Of a stretch of DNA of 64,000 nt, positions 8,401-15,362 are shown in pieces. The notes below the pieces were generated by a model that saw only the letters and a list, made by a program, of their open reading frames with translations, was not told the DNA's origin and did no database searches. Origin of the DNA: an uncultured Clostridia bacterium (GTDB lineage Bacteria > Bacillota > Clostridia > TANB77 > CAG-508). Where the stretch lies: assembly GCA_934184665.1 (NCBI GenBank), contig CAKPSX010000001.1, forward strand, positions 1-64,000, given 5' to 3'. Position 1 is the stretch's first letter. The number at the start of each line of letters is the position of its first letter. The position numbers and the translations under genes are program-made.

Positions 8401-9420
8401 TTAAGTACCACTGTTAGAAAAACTTGCACTAGCATCATTTGAAATATCTGAGGAACCAATATTTGTGTTAGCATATAAAAATGCTAAATTATCATATTGT
8501 CTTTGCTCAAAAGAAGCCTTTGCTACTTGTTTTTCTATTTTCTTTGTATCTTTCTTTTGTTGATTTCTTTGCTCTATAAAAGTAAGTATTTCATCAGGTG
8601 TTTTGAAACCTCTTTCATGCCAATCAGATATAATGTTATTAAAATATTCGAAAGTAGGGTTTGACTTAAAAGTAGTTCTTTTAAGAGCTATTTCAATAAT
8701 ATTTAATTCATAGCCATAATCAATAACCCATCTATCAATATAAGCTTCTTCATACTGAGTAAGTGATTGTTTCCCTAATTTTTTTGTGATTGTTCTTTTT
8801 ATTTTTAAAAGCTTTTCTTGTTTTTGGCTGTATTCTTCTAAATCATTCCAAGTTTCTATTTTATTTGAACCCCAAGCTTCAGCAACAGTTTGGATATAAT
8901 TTTTATGAAGGGCAGAGCGTTTAAAACAATAATCAAAAAGTGCAATCATAACAGGTTCATCAAAATTATATTTTGTAAACCATAAATCAATATCATTATA
9001 CCATGAAGGACCCATAATACCTTGAAAATATGTATTATTAATATGGTCAATAACCTTTGCGCGGGCTTTATTTTTAGCAACATCTGCAACTTTTTCAGGA
9101 GATGCTGTTAAATTAGGTTTATATAATTTATTTAGAGTTTGTTCTTGTAAATTAGATAACATATAGCCAGTTGTTTTCTTTACAATCAAAGAATTATTCT
9201 CTAAATAAGAAATTGCATCATTTATATCTCTTAAAGGTAATGCTAATTTCTTTGATAAATCATTTAATTTTATATCTTTATTATACTTAGATAAAAAAAT
9301 CATATACAAATATACTTTTACACAATTACCAGGCATTTGAGACAAATATTCTGCAAAAAAAATGTCTGGTATAATTGTTTCTGAAAACAATAAAGGTAAT
9401 TCTGGCTGTTCTAATTTCAT
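8401..9420 (-). CDS. DnaD/DnaB-like replication initiation protein
   Basis: 339 residues from the ATG at 9420 (MKLEQPELPLLFSETIIPDIFF). GAGAGGA lies upstream with about 12 nt spacing. An earlier ATG at 9432 would start inside the usual spacing and is less likely. The N-terminal winged-helix part (about 15-110) is followed by helical DnaD C-terminal domains with the WGSNKIETWNDLEEY and YEEAYIDRWV.DYGYEL patterns. The tail is Gln/Lys rich. In Firmicutes, DnaD and DnaB remodel the origin and recruit the helicase loader. It is paired with the DnaC-like gene downstream. Confidence 0.82.
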   Translation of the reverse strand: MKLEQPELPLLFSETIIPDIFFAEYLSQMPGNCVKVYLYMIFLSKYNKDIKLNDLSKKLALPLRDINDAISYLENNSLIVKKTTGYMLSNLQEQTLNKLYKPNLTASPEKVADVAKNKARAKVIDHINNTYFQGIMGPSWYNDIDLWFTKYNFDEPVMIALFDYCFKRSALHKNYIQTVAEAWGSNKIETWNDLEEYSQKQEKLLKIKRTITKKLGKQSLTQYEEAYIDRWVIDYGYELNIIEIALKRTTFKSNPTFEYFNNIISDWHERGFKTPDEILTFIEQRNQQKKDTKKIEKQVAKASFEQRQYDNLAFLYANTNIGSSDISNDASASFSNSGT

Positions 9421-9445
9421 TTTTAATATCATTCCTCTCTTAATG

Positions 9446-9492
9446 TATAATCTATTTTGTAAGATTATATACATTTTAGTCGAGAAAATCAA
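9446..9492 (-). promoter_or_regulatory. dnaD promoter with overlapping inverted repeat
   Basis: Read on -, TTGATT (9492-9487), 17 nt, TATAAT (9469-9464). An inverted repeat, TATAATCT (9446-9453) with AGATTATA (9462-9469), uses the -10 box as one arm and spans the start point. Such a placement would suit a repressor operator or a 5' hairpin. Confidence 0.6.
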
Positions 9493-9613
9493 GTTTGAAA
9501 CTAAAAGATTTTATTAGAAAAAAATAGATAAAAATAGAAAAAAATAGTTAGTAGTGTAATAATCTTGTTTTTCATAAAACTATAAAGAAAGTAGAAGAGA
9601 TAAATAATAAAAA

Positions 9614-9898
9614 TTAATATTTTTTAAACAAATAAAGCTTTGGTCTAAACATATATTTTAATATATATTCTAGAACATAAACAAAAGGTTCTCCATTTAA
9701 ACCAATTATACTAAATAATGTTATTGGAAAAGCTAAAGAAATTAAAAGAAAAATTTTAATATTCCAATTATTAAAGATTAAATGTAAAATCGAAAACACT
9801 AAAATATACCAAACAACATTAAAAATTAAAGTTGAATATGGAATAAAACCAAAAGCTTTACTCTCAAAATTATAATTTTGTGGAAAAATAAATTTCAT
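9614..9898 (-). CDS. PrgI/VirB3-like T4SS inner-membrane protein
   Basis: 94 residues. Two membrane segments (about 20-42 and 46-66) are followed by a short conserved-looking tail, EYILKYMFRPKLYLFKKY, with the arrangement of PrgI-family proteins, the Gram-positive equivalent of VirB3. VirB3 sits in the inner membrane and works with VirB4. A perfect AGGAGG stands a few nt before the ATG. It is the last gene of the minus-strand T4SS operon (virD4, virB2-like, virB6-like, this gene). The virB4 partner lies on the opposite strand on the other side of gyrA. Identification rests on topology and tail. Confidence 0.65.
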   Translation of the reverse strand: MKFIFPQNYNFESKAFGFIPYSTLIFNVVWYILVFSILHLIFNNWNIKIFLLISLAFPITLFSIIGLNGEPFVYVLEYILKYMFRPKLYLFKKY

Positions 9899-9954
9899 AA
9901 TACCTCCTAAAGAATAAATATAAATAATAAAAAATTAAACAACAATATTAAGTG

Positions 9955-10824
9955 CTATTTAAAAAAGTTATGCACATTTTGGGTAAAAGTTGTGGAAACT
10001 CCACCAACAAATTCTCGTACAAAAGAATTAGCTTTTATAAGAGAATAAATTGCACCAATATATATAAATTTAATTATTAAATTTCCAGAAGAATAATCCA
10101 TAGAAAATAAAATCAATAAAACAATAGAAACAATAATTTGGATAAATAGTAATGAGAAAAGATTTCTTGCCCAAGACTTAAAAAACCATGAGGTATTTTC
10201 CAAAATTAAAGATAATAATGCAAAAGGGGTAAGGAGTATAAAGATTTTAACCATTACATATCGAAAAGAATATGTAAAAACTAAATTTAATAAAGACATA
10301 GTAAGTGTTGTTTTTATTATTCCATCTAAAGAAAAAACATCAAGCGAATTAGTTTCTACAGAAACAAAATTATTTATATCTAAAATTAACTCTGAAAAAC
10401 AAATATTTTTTCCAAAGAGATTTTCTCCAATACCTCTTATAGCTAAGGAAATAAGAGATGTAAAATTTAATACTTGAGCAATAATAAAATATGAGCTATT
10501 TATGCAAATACAAAAAATAATGCATTTTAAAACAAATTGAGTTGGAGTTTCTACTCTATTATAAGTAAAATGCGAAAATAAAAATTTTATTGCATAATAT
10601 AATATAAAACCAAAAAGTAGAGAATTAGCAACAATTAAGAGGCCAGTTGATGCAGATGTACCAAGTAGCTTATCAAAATATGAATCATTAATTATATCAG
10701 AACTAATAAAAGTAATATCATCAAGAACAGAATATAAATTATTATCTATTGAAGAAAAAAGATTTTGTAAAATAGTATTAATTGTTGACATTATTGTAGA
10801 TGTGATATTTGAATTGTTTTCCAT
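9955..10824 (-). CDS. VirB6/TrbL-like polytopic T4SS channel protein
   Basis: 289 residues. The N-terminus is polar and is followed by about six hydrophobic segments: 62-85, 98-120, 122-134, 168-188, 192-208 and 225-270. The order and the aromatic motif NTSWFFKSWARNLFSLLFIQ before the last helices are typical of VirB6/TrbL proteins, which form the inner-membrane pore of conjugation-type secretion systems. AGGAGG lies 5 nt before the ATG. It is flanked by a pilin-like gene 8 nt upstream and the PrgI-like gene downstream, so all are surely one operon. No direct residue signature exists for the family, so the call leans on topology and context. Confidence 0.72.
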   Translation of the reverse strand: MENNSNITSTIMSTINTILQNLFSSIDNNLYSVLDDITFISSDIINDSYFDKLLGTSASTGLLIVANSLLFGFILYYAIKFLFSHFTYNRVETPTQFVLKCIIFCICINSSYFIIAQVLNFTSLISLAIRGIGENLFGKNICFSELILDINNFVSVETNSLDVFSLDGIIKTTLTMSLLNLVFTYSFRYVMVKIFILLTPFALLSLILENTSWFFKSWARNLFSLLFIQIIVSIVLLILFSMDYSSGNLIIKFIYIGAIYSLIKANSFVREFVGGVSTTFTQNVHNFFK

Positions 10825-10832
10825 TTAGCCTC

Positions 10833-11150
10833 CTATGTAATTAAAGATTGAATAGTAGACAAGATAAGGTCGATGGCCAAAATAAATGCATATGAAAACA
10901 AAGAACCTTTTATTAATTTTTTTCCTGTTCTAATTTTTTCTTCATCTCCAAAGCTGAATTTTCGCATAAGAGCACCTGTACAAACAGCAACTGCCGCAGC
11001 AGGTGTAGATATTTTTATAATCCAACTTTCAATATCTTGAAAAGCACTATTCAATTTATTGACAAGCTTAGGTGTTGCACCAAAAGAAATAGTATATAAA
11101 CTAAAAATAAAAGTTATTGTCAAAATAAAAGTAAATAAAAATTTTTTCAT
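10833..11150 (-). CDS. VirB2/TrbC-like pilin or pilin-related membrane protein
   Basis: 105 residues. A signal peptide (MKKFLFTFILTITFIFSLYTISFGA) gives likely cleavage near residue 25. The mature part has two hydrophobic stretches (about 45-62 and 83-103) separated by a charged loop, RKFSFGDEEKIRTGKK. The small size, the signal peptide and two helices joined by a basic loop fit VirB2-type subunits, which in Gram-positive systems are membrane proteins rather than a long pilus. A strong AGGAGG stands before the ATG. It lies between virD4 and the VirB6-like gene, the expected place. Confidence 0.7.
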   Translation of the reverse strand: MKKFLFTFILTITFIFSLYTISFGATPKLVNKLNSAFQDIESWIIKISTPAAAVAVCTGALMRKFSFGDEEKIRTGKKLIKGSLFSYAFILAIDLILSTIQSLIT

Positions 11151-11165
11151 AAAACCTCCTATATA

Positions 11166-12857
11166 TTATTTTAATTTAAAATATGGAAACATTTTTAATT
11201 TACAAGGTGGAAATATGTGTGAACCATCAGACAAAAAAGCTAAAGAAGTAAACGTTTCCAAGTGTTGAGTAAAGAAATTTGTATCATAAATAAAATCCTT
11301 TTGAGAATAAGTATTGATACTTTCGGTAATGTTGGAATCTTTTGAACTTAAAGAATTGAGAATAAAATTAAATCTTGTTTCTTTAGCACTTTCAGAAATA
11401 CTTGTTGAAGTTAAAGTTTTATCTTCTTTCCCTAGCTGTTTTTGAGACTCTTCAATTGTAAAAATATCATCAGTGCGAAACCAGATTTTATTTATTAAAT
11501 TTTGAATAATTACTTTAACAGCAGTATCATCTTTTAAGGTATTTTTTAAAGATGAGTAACTTTGCGTACAAACAATATTTATACACTTAGCTTCTCTACT
11601 AAGAGAAAAAAAGTCTGAATCAGTTTTTGTTACATATTCAGCATATTCATCACAAATAAAAGCAGAAGGTTTTACTTTGTTATGAGATAAATTATACATG
11701 ATTTCAGACTGAAAGTCTAATTTTAAATATGCTGCAATTAGCTTAGAAAGATTTTTATATTCTGCGATATTCATATTTAATACAACAATTTTACCTTTTG
11801 CCAGAGCCGTAGTAAATCCTTTAAAATTTAATTGTTCTTTTGGTGGGCAAAAAGTTTTTGAGACATTGTAATCAGAAATAAAAATATTAGTAATTCTTGT
11901 GATTTCTGATTTTAATATAGATAATGTACGCTGGTCTAAGGAATTAAATTCTTTTTCAAAAAAGTCCAAGGCGGTGTTTAATTCATAAATTTGCTGATAA
12001 GATAATTTAGAATTATAAAATAAATTTTTTAATATTTGTAATTTTGATTTATAATAATCAGGTTCAGTTATTAATTTATGAATTTCAATAAAAGTTACAT
12101 ATCCATTATTATATAACCTACACAATTTGATACATTCAGTTAAAACTTGTTCAGCTTTATCTAACCAATAAGATTCAGAATTATTTTCAGAAAAAAGAAG
12201 TAAAATTGTTTTTAATCTATTAGCTAAAACAACAGGTTTTAAATATGGTTTATGTAGCGGATTATATCTTATAGAAGAATTGAGTCCGATTTCTATAACA
12301 TCTTTTTGAAGTCCATATTTTGAAGCAAACTGTTTTACTTGTTTAAAATAATTTCCTTTTACATCTAATACCAAGATACCTAACTTTTTATCAGGATTTA
12401 AACTATTAAATTTCATCAATTGTTCTGTAAAAGGGTACATTGCAGAACTTGTTTTTCCAGTTCCTATGGTTCCGGTTACAAGAAAATTTTGATATAAACC
12501 AGACTCTGGTATGTAAATCTCTTTGTTATGTGTTAATTCACGACCTATTAATAAACCTAAACTTGTTGCGTTGGGAAGAAAACAAGAATCATTTATTTTT
12601 TCATCACTTGGAGGTAAGTGTCGGAGGATAAGCTGATTAATTAAATTTAATAATATAATTATACTAGCAAATATATGACAGATTATAAAAGAGATTTTTA
12701 TATAATGCCAAAGTACGGGATTATTATAACATATATCAAAAGGATGAAGTCCATAGGGAATTATAAGTTCAGTCGCCTGAAAGATAGGTATAAAAATATA
12801 ATGTGCAAAAAGACAAAAGTCTAATAGATAAAAAACTAATAAAATAAATTTTTTAAT
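11166..12857 (-). CDS. VirD4/TraG-type coupling ATPase with AUU start codon
   Basis: 563 residues. Coupling proteins deliver DNA or protein substrates to the T4SS channel. Two N-terminal membrane helices (about 3-22 and 56-78) precede a motor domain with Walker A GTIGTGKTS (about 127-135) and Walker B SAFICDEYAEY (about 397-407). Start: AAGGAGG (12870-12864) precedes ATT at 12857 by 6 nt (ATT at 12860 by 3 nt). From the upstream in-frame TAA to the ATG just after Walker A there is no ATG, GTG or TTG. An NTG start would therefore remove both helices and the nucleotide-binding loop. The ATT overlaps the stop of the small upstream gene, suggesting coupled translation. Confidence 0.9.
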   Translation of the reverse strand: MKKFILLVFYLLDFCLFAHYIFIPIFQATELIIPYGLHPFDICYNNPVLWHYIKISFIICHIFASIIILLNLINQLILRHLPPSDEKINDSCFLPNATSLGLLIGRELTHNKEIYIPESGLYQNFLVTGTIGTGKTSSAMYPFTEQLMKFNSLNPDKKLGILVLDVKGNYFKQVKQFASKYGLQKDVIEIGLNSSIRYNPLHKPYLKPVVLANRLKTILLLFSENNSESYWLDKAEQVLTECIKLCRLYNNGYVTFIEIHKLITEPDYYKSKLQILKNLFYNSKLSYQQIYELNTALDFFEKEFNSLDQRTLSILKSEITRITNIFISDYNVSKTFCPPKEQLNFKGFTTALAKGKIVVLNMNIAEYKNLSKLIAAYLKLDFQSEIMYNLSHNKVKPSAFICDEYAEYVTKTDSDFFSLSREAKCINIVCTQSYSSLKNTLKDDTAVKVIIQNLINKIWFRTDDIFTIEESQKQLGKEDKTLTSTSISESAKETRFNFILNSLSSKDSNITESINTYSQKDFIYDTNFFTQHLETFTSLAFLSDGSHIFPPCKLKMFPYFKLK

Positions 12858-13020
12858 AATGAGCCTCCTTTTTAGCTTTTTGTGATAAGTGTTTTTTTAA
12901 TTTCAATTTTGAACCTTGTAGATTATGAAATAAATAAATATCAAAAAATGTATAAATTGAATATAAAGTAACTAAAATATTAATAATATAAATGATAAAA
13001 AATATATTGATTAACCTAAT
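12853..13020 (-). CDS. Small membrane protein leading the virD4 operon, AUU or AUA start
   Basis: About 55 residues from ATT at 13020, or 56 from ATA at 13023. One hydrophobic segment (FFIIYIINILVTLYSIYTFF) is followed by a Lys-rich tail ending KKEAHY. ATG codons at 13068 and 13050 exist upstream in frame. However, the promoter's -10 box occupies 13054-13049, so they would not be in the mRNA. The only ribosome binding site is AAGGTGG (13038-13032), which precedes ATA 13023 and ATT 13020 by 8-11 nt. Alternatives in frame are GTG at 13035 and 13032, which lie inside the ribosome site itself. Its stop overlaps the virD4 start. Function unknown; topology suggests a T4SS accessory subunit. Confidence 0.55.
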   Translation of the reverse strand: MRLINIFFIIYIINILVTLYSIYTFFDIYLFHNLQGSKLKLKKHLSQKAKKEAHY

Positions 13021-13048
13021 TATGTTTATCACCACCTTGTCGATAGAC

Positions 13049-13077
13049 ATAATACAACATTTTTTCAATTTTGTCTA
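13049..13077 (-). promoter_or_regulatory. Promoter of the minus-strand T4SS operon
   Basis: Read on -, TAGACA (13077-13072), 17 nt, TATTAT (13054-13049). The predicted start near 13042 places only about 20 nt before the first coding triplets. Confidence 0.7.
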
Positions 13078-13133
13078 TACTTTTTTGAAAAAATATGTTA
13101 AAATATAAATATCGAACAAAAAAGGAGGTCACT

Positions 13134-13319
13134 ATGAAGTTTAATAAAGATACTAAAATAGGAGAAATTTTAGAGGTTGCTCCAGATAAAGTAGATATAT
13201 TATTAGAAAGTGGAATGCATTGTATAGGATGTCCTGCATCTCAAATGGAAACATTAGAAGAAGCATGCGAGGTTCATGGAATAGATGTAAATGAAGTTTT
13301 AGAAAAACTTAATGCTTAA
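13134..13319 (+). CDS. DUF1858 domain protein
   Basis: 61 residues from ATG 13134. AAAGGAGGT lies 5 nt upstream, so this start is preferred over an upstream in-frame TTG without a ribosome site. The MKFNKDTKIGEILEV start, the CIGCPASQMETLEEA motif (Cys-x-x-Cys) and the length are those of the DUF1858 family. These small proteins often accompany iron-sulfur or hybrid-cluster proteins, and the Cys pair could bind metal or be redox-active. It appears to be a single gene, divergent to the T4SS operon. Its exact biochemical role is unknown. Confidence 0.85.
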   Translation: MKFNKDTKIGEILEVAPDKVDILLESGMHCIGCPASQMETLEEACEVHGIDVNEVLEKLNA

Positions 13320-13385
13320 AAATGAACAAAAACACTAAAAAATACAAAAATCTAAAAATTTTTTAAAAAAAGTTTAAAAAATGTA

Positions 13386-13414
13386 TTGACAATTCTCATA
13401 AAATAGTGTAATAT
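13386..13414 (+). promoter_or_regulatory. tRNA cluster promoter
   Basis: TTGACA (13386-13391), 17 nt, TAATAT (13409-13414), 29 nt before the first tRNA. Confidence 0.8.
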
Positions 13415-13442
13415 TAAAAGGCGTTGTTCAATACAAGCAAAT

Positions 13443-13518
13443 GGGCTATTAGCTCAGGTGGTAGAGCACTTGACTTTTAATCAAGTTGTCCCGCGTTCGA
13501 GTCGCGGATAGCTCACCA
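13443..13518 (+). tRNA. tRNA-Lys (anticodon TTT), CCA encoded
   Basis: Acceptor GGGCTAT pairs with ATAGCTC. The anticodon loop CTTTTAA sits between TTGA/TCAA stem halves and GTTCGAGTC marks the T-arm. The CCA end is genomic. First of three tandem tRNAs sharing one promoter and one terminator. Confidence 0.95.
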
Positions 13519-13559
13519 ATGAATTCTAAATGAAATACTTTAGAATTCATATATTTTAT

Positions 13560-13634
13560 GGCCCCGTGGTCAAGAGGTTAAGACACCGCCCTTTCACGGC
13601 GGAGTCATGGGTTCGATTCCCGTCGGGGTCACCA
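13560..13634 (+). tRNA. tRNA-Glu (anticodon TTC), CCA encoded
   Basis: Acceptor GGCCCCG with CGGGGTC, anticodon stem CCGCC/GGCGG with loop CTTTCAC, and T-arm GGGTTCGATTCCC. The CCA end is genomic. Confidence 0.95.
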
Positions 13635-13638
13635 CAAC

Positions 13639-13715
13639 GCCACTTTAGCTCAGCTGGCCAGAGCACCGCACTTGTAATGCGGGGGTCCCCAGTTCGAATC
13701 TGGGAAGTGGCTCCA
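13639..13715 (+). tRNA. tRNA-Thr (anticodon TGT), CCA encoded
   Basis: Acceptor GCCACTT with AAGTGGC, anticodon stem CCGCA/TGCGG with loop CTTGTAA, and T-arm CAGTTCGAATCTG. Only 4 nt after tRNA-Glu. Confidence 0.95.
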
Positions 13716-13720
13716 TATAA

Positions 13721-13767
13721 AGGTCAATAGTTTTGAGAAAGCTCTTAATTATTGGCTTTTTATTTTT
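13721..13767 (+). terminator. Terminator of the tRNA cluster
   Basis: AGGTCAATA (13721-13729) pairs with TATTGGCTT (13750-13758), with an inner GAG/CTC stem, followed by a T-rich tract. Confidence 0.8.
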
Positions 13768-13788
13768 TTAGATTAGAAGGGAATAAAA

Positions 13789-14508
13789 ATGGAAAAGATA
13801 GCACTAGTAACAGGAGCATCAAGGGGAATAGGACGAGAGATTGCTTTGAATCTAGCAAAAAAAGGTTATAAAGTAATTGCAAACTACAATAAATCAAAGC
13901 AGCAAGCAATTGAATTAGAAAAAGAAAATGAAAATATAGAAATATATCAAGCAGACATATCCCTAAGAGAAGAAGTTCAAAAAATGATAAAATATATAAT
14001 AGACAAATATAATAAGATTGATATATTAATAAATAATGCTGGAATTTCAGAAACAAAAATGTTTACAGATGTAACAGATGATGATTGGAATAAAATGATA
14101 AAAAACAACTTGTATTCAGCATTTTGTGTAACTCAAGAAGTATCAAAAAATATGATACATTGGAAACAAGGATGTATAATAAATATATCATCAATATGGG
14201 GAATCGTAGGTGCATCATGTGAAACAATATATTCAATAACAAAAGCAGGAATAGATGCAATGACAAAATCATTAGCTAAAGAGTTAGGCCCATCAAATAT
14301 AAGAGTAAACTCAATTGCACCTGGATTTATTGATACAGATATGAATAAAATGTATAATGAACAAGAAATAAATGATATAAAAAAGGAGATACCACTTGAA
14401 CGTGTTGGAAAAACCATAGATATAGCTAAATGCATTAATTGGCTTATAGATGATGAATATACAACAGGTCAAATCATTTCTATAAATGGTGGCTGGATAA
14501 TTACATAG
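13789..14508 (+). CDS. SDR-family oxidoreductase, FabG-like 3-oxoacyl-ACP reductase type
   Basis: 239 residues, the classical SDR length. The NAD(P)-binding loop TGASRGIG is at 8-15 and NNAG at 82-85. The catalytic Ser135, Tyr148 and Lys152 (YSITK) are in standard spacing. The C-terminal TGQIISINGGW is typical of FabG-type reductases, which reduce beta-ketoacyl-ACP with NADPH in fatty-acid synthesis. It stands alone after a tRNA cluster rather than in a fab operon, so a different substrate is possible. AGAAGGGA lies upstream of the ATG. A strong hairpin follows. Confidence 0.85.
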   Translation: MEKIALVTGASRGIGREIALNLAKKGYKVIANYNKSKQQAIELEKENENIEIYQADISLREEVQKMIKYIIDKYNKIDILINNAGISETKMFTDVTDDDWNKMIKNNLYSAFCVTQEVSKNMIHWKQGCIINISSIWGIVGASCETIYSITKAGIDAMTKSLAKELGPSNIRVNSIAPGFIDTDMNKMYNEQEINDIKKEIPLERVGKTIDIAKCINWLIDDEYTTGQIISINGGWIIT

Positions 14509-14580
14509 AAACCCAATTTAAAGTGTTATAGCCAAAAACTAAAAATGATAATAAATATCAAGCAACTTATATATAAAAGA

Positions 14581-14618
14581 AAAAGCGGAATTATAGTGTT
14601 TAAACTATATCCGCTTTT
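14581..14618. terminator. Bidirectional terminator
   Basis: AAAAGCGGA (14581-14589) pairs with TCCGCTTTT (14610-14618), with an inner TATAGT/ACTATA stem. It lies between convergent genes. Confidence 0.85.
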
Positions 14619-14658
14619 AAAAAAATATATAATTAAAAGTACTGTTTATATTAATATA

Positions 14659-15129
14659 TTAATTTTCATTTTCAATTCTTTTTCTGTAATTTCCAGAAAT
14701 AAGTTTAGGTAAATAAGTAATTATTTTATATATAGCTAAACGTATTTTTTTACTCCATATATAGCTTTTTCTCAATTTTCTGGCATTACCTAGAGAAACA
14801 GGTTCATCTTCTAAAACGATTAAATCTGTTTGCTTTTTTTCAATAGGAAAAACATAATTTTTTCCTGAGTTATTATCCCATTTACCATTTTCATTACAAA
14901 AACAGAAGTTAAGAGTTTCAGCAGAGTTGATTTCTATTTCTGTTTGAAAACCAAGTTCAGTTTTTTCCATATTTGCATCATGAATATCATCCCAATTATG
15001 CCCAAAGCCATAGTGGATAAGCACATTTTTTGAAGCATCCTGAAAAAACTCTCCTGTATAAGATATTTTAACTTTACTATTTTCGGTTAATTTATCCGTA
15101 TTAAAAAAAATATTCTTTGTTAATTCCAT
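14659..15129 (-). CDS. Small cytoplasmic carbohydrate-binding (CBM25/CBM53-like) protein
   Basis: 156 residues from the ATG at 15129. GAGGGAG lies upstream, so earlier in-frame codons are not needed. Residues about 15-100 have the beta-sandwich pattern of starch-binding modules: GFGHNWDDIHDANM, GFQTEIEI, NFCFCNENGKWDNN and GKNYVFPI. The last 50 residues are basic (KLRKSYIWSKKIRLAIYK) with no clear membrane span. No signal peptide or catalytic domain is present, so it is a stand-alone module that may bind glycogen or a similar glucan inside the cell. Free-standing modules of this kind are less common than those fused to amylases. Confidence 0.7.
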   Translation of the reverse strand: MELTKNIFFNTDKLTENSKVKISYTGEFFQDASKNVLIHYGFGHNWDDIHDANMEKTELGFQTEIEINSAETLNFCFCNENGKWDNNSGKNYVFPIEKKQTDLIVLEDEPVSLGNARKLRKSYIWSKKIRLAIYKIITYLPKLISGNYRKRIENEN

Positions 15130-15160
15130 TTTGAATTCTCCCTCATCTTTTGTTAGAACA

Positions 15161-15189
15161 ATTATAATATTAATTTTTACAATATTCAA
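15161..15189 (-). promoter_or_regulatory. Promoter of the carbohydrate-binding protein gene
   Basis: Read on -, TTGAAT (15189-15184), 17 nt, TATAAT (15166-15161), about 30 nt before the start codon. Confidence 0.7.
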
Positions 15190-15308
15190 GTATTTTCTTA
15201 AAAAAAATTGTAAAAAATTTAAAAAAATGTAAAAAACCAATTTATCCTTAGAGTAATAAATGTTTGAGAAAGACATATAAATAAATATCAAGACTTTTAC
15301 TAAAAAAA

Positions 15309-15337
15309 TTGTCAAAAAAAGAAATATATGATAAGAT
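15309..15337 (+). promoter_or_regulatory. vanW-family gene promoter
   Basis: TTGTCA (15309-15314), 17 nt, TAAGAT (15332-15337). AAAGGAG and the ATG at 15363 follow. Confidence 0.6.
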
Positions 15338-15362
15338 ATATTATAGGTAAAAGGAGAAAGAT

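Noticed and set aside
13530..13730. 66-residue open frame over the tRNA cluster
   Set aside because: It is made of the tRNA-Glu and tRNA-Thr genes themselves.
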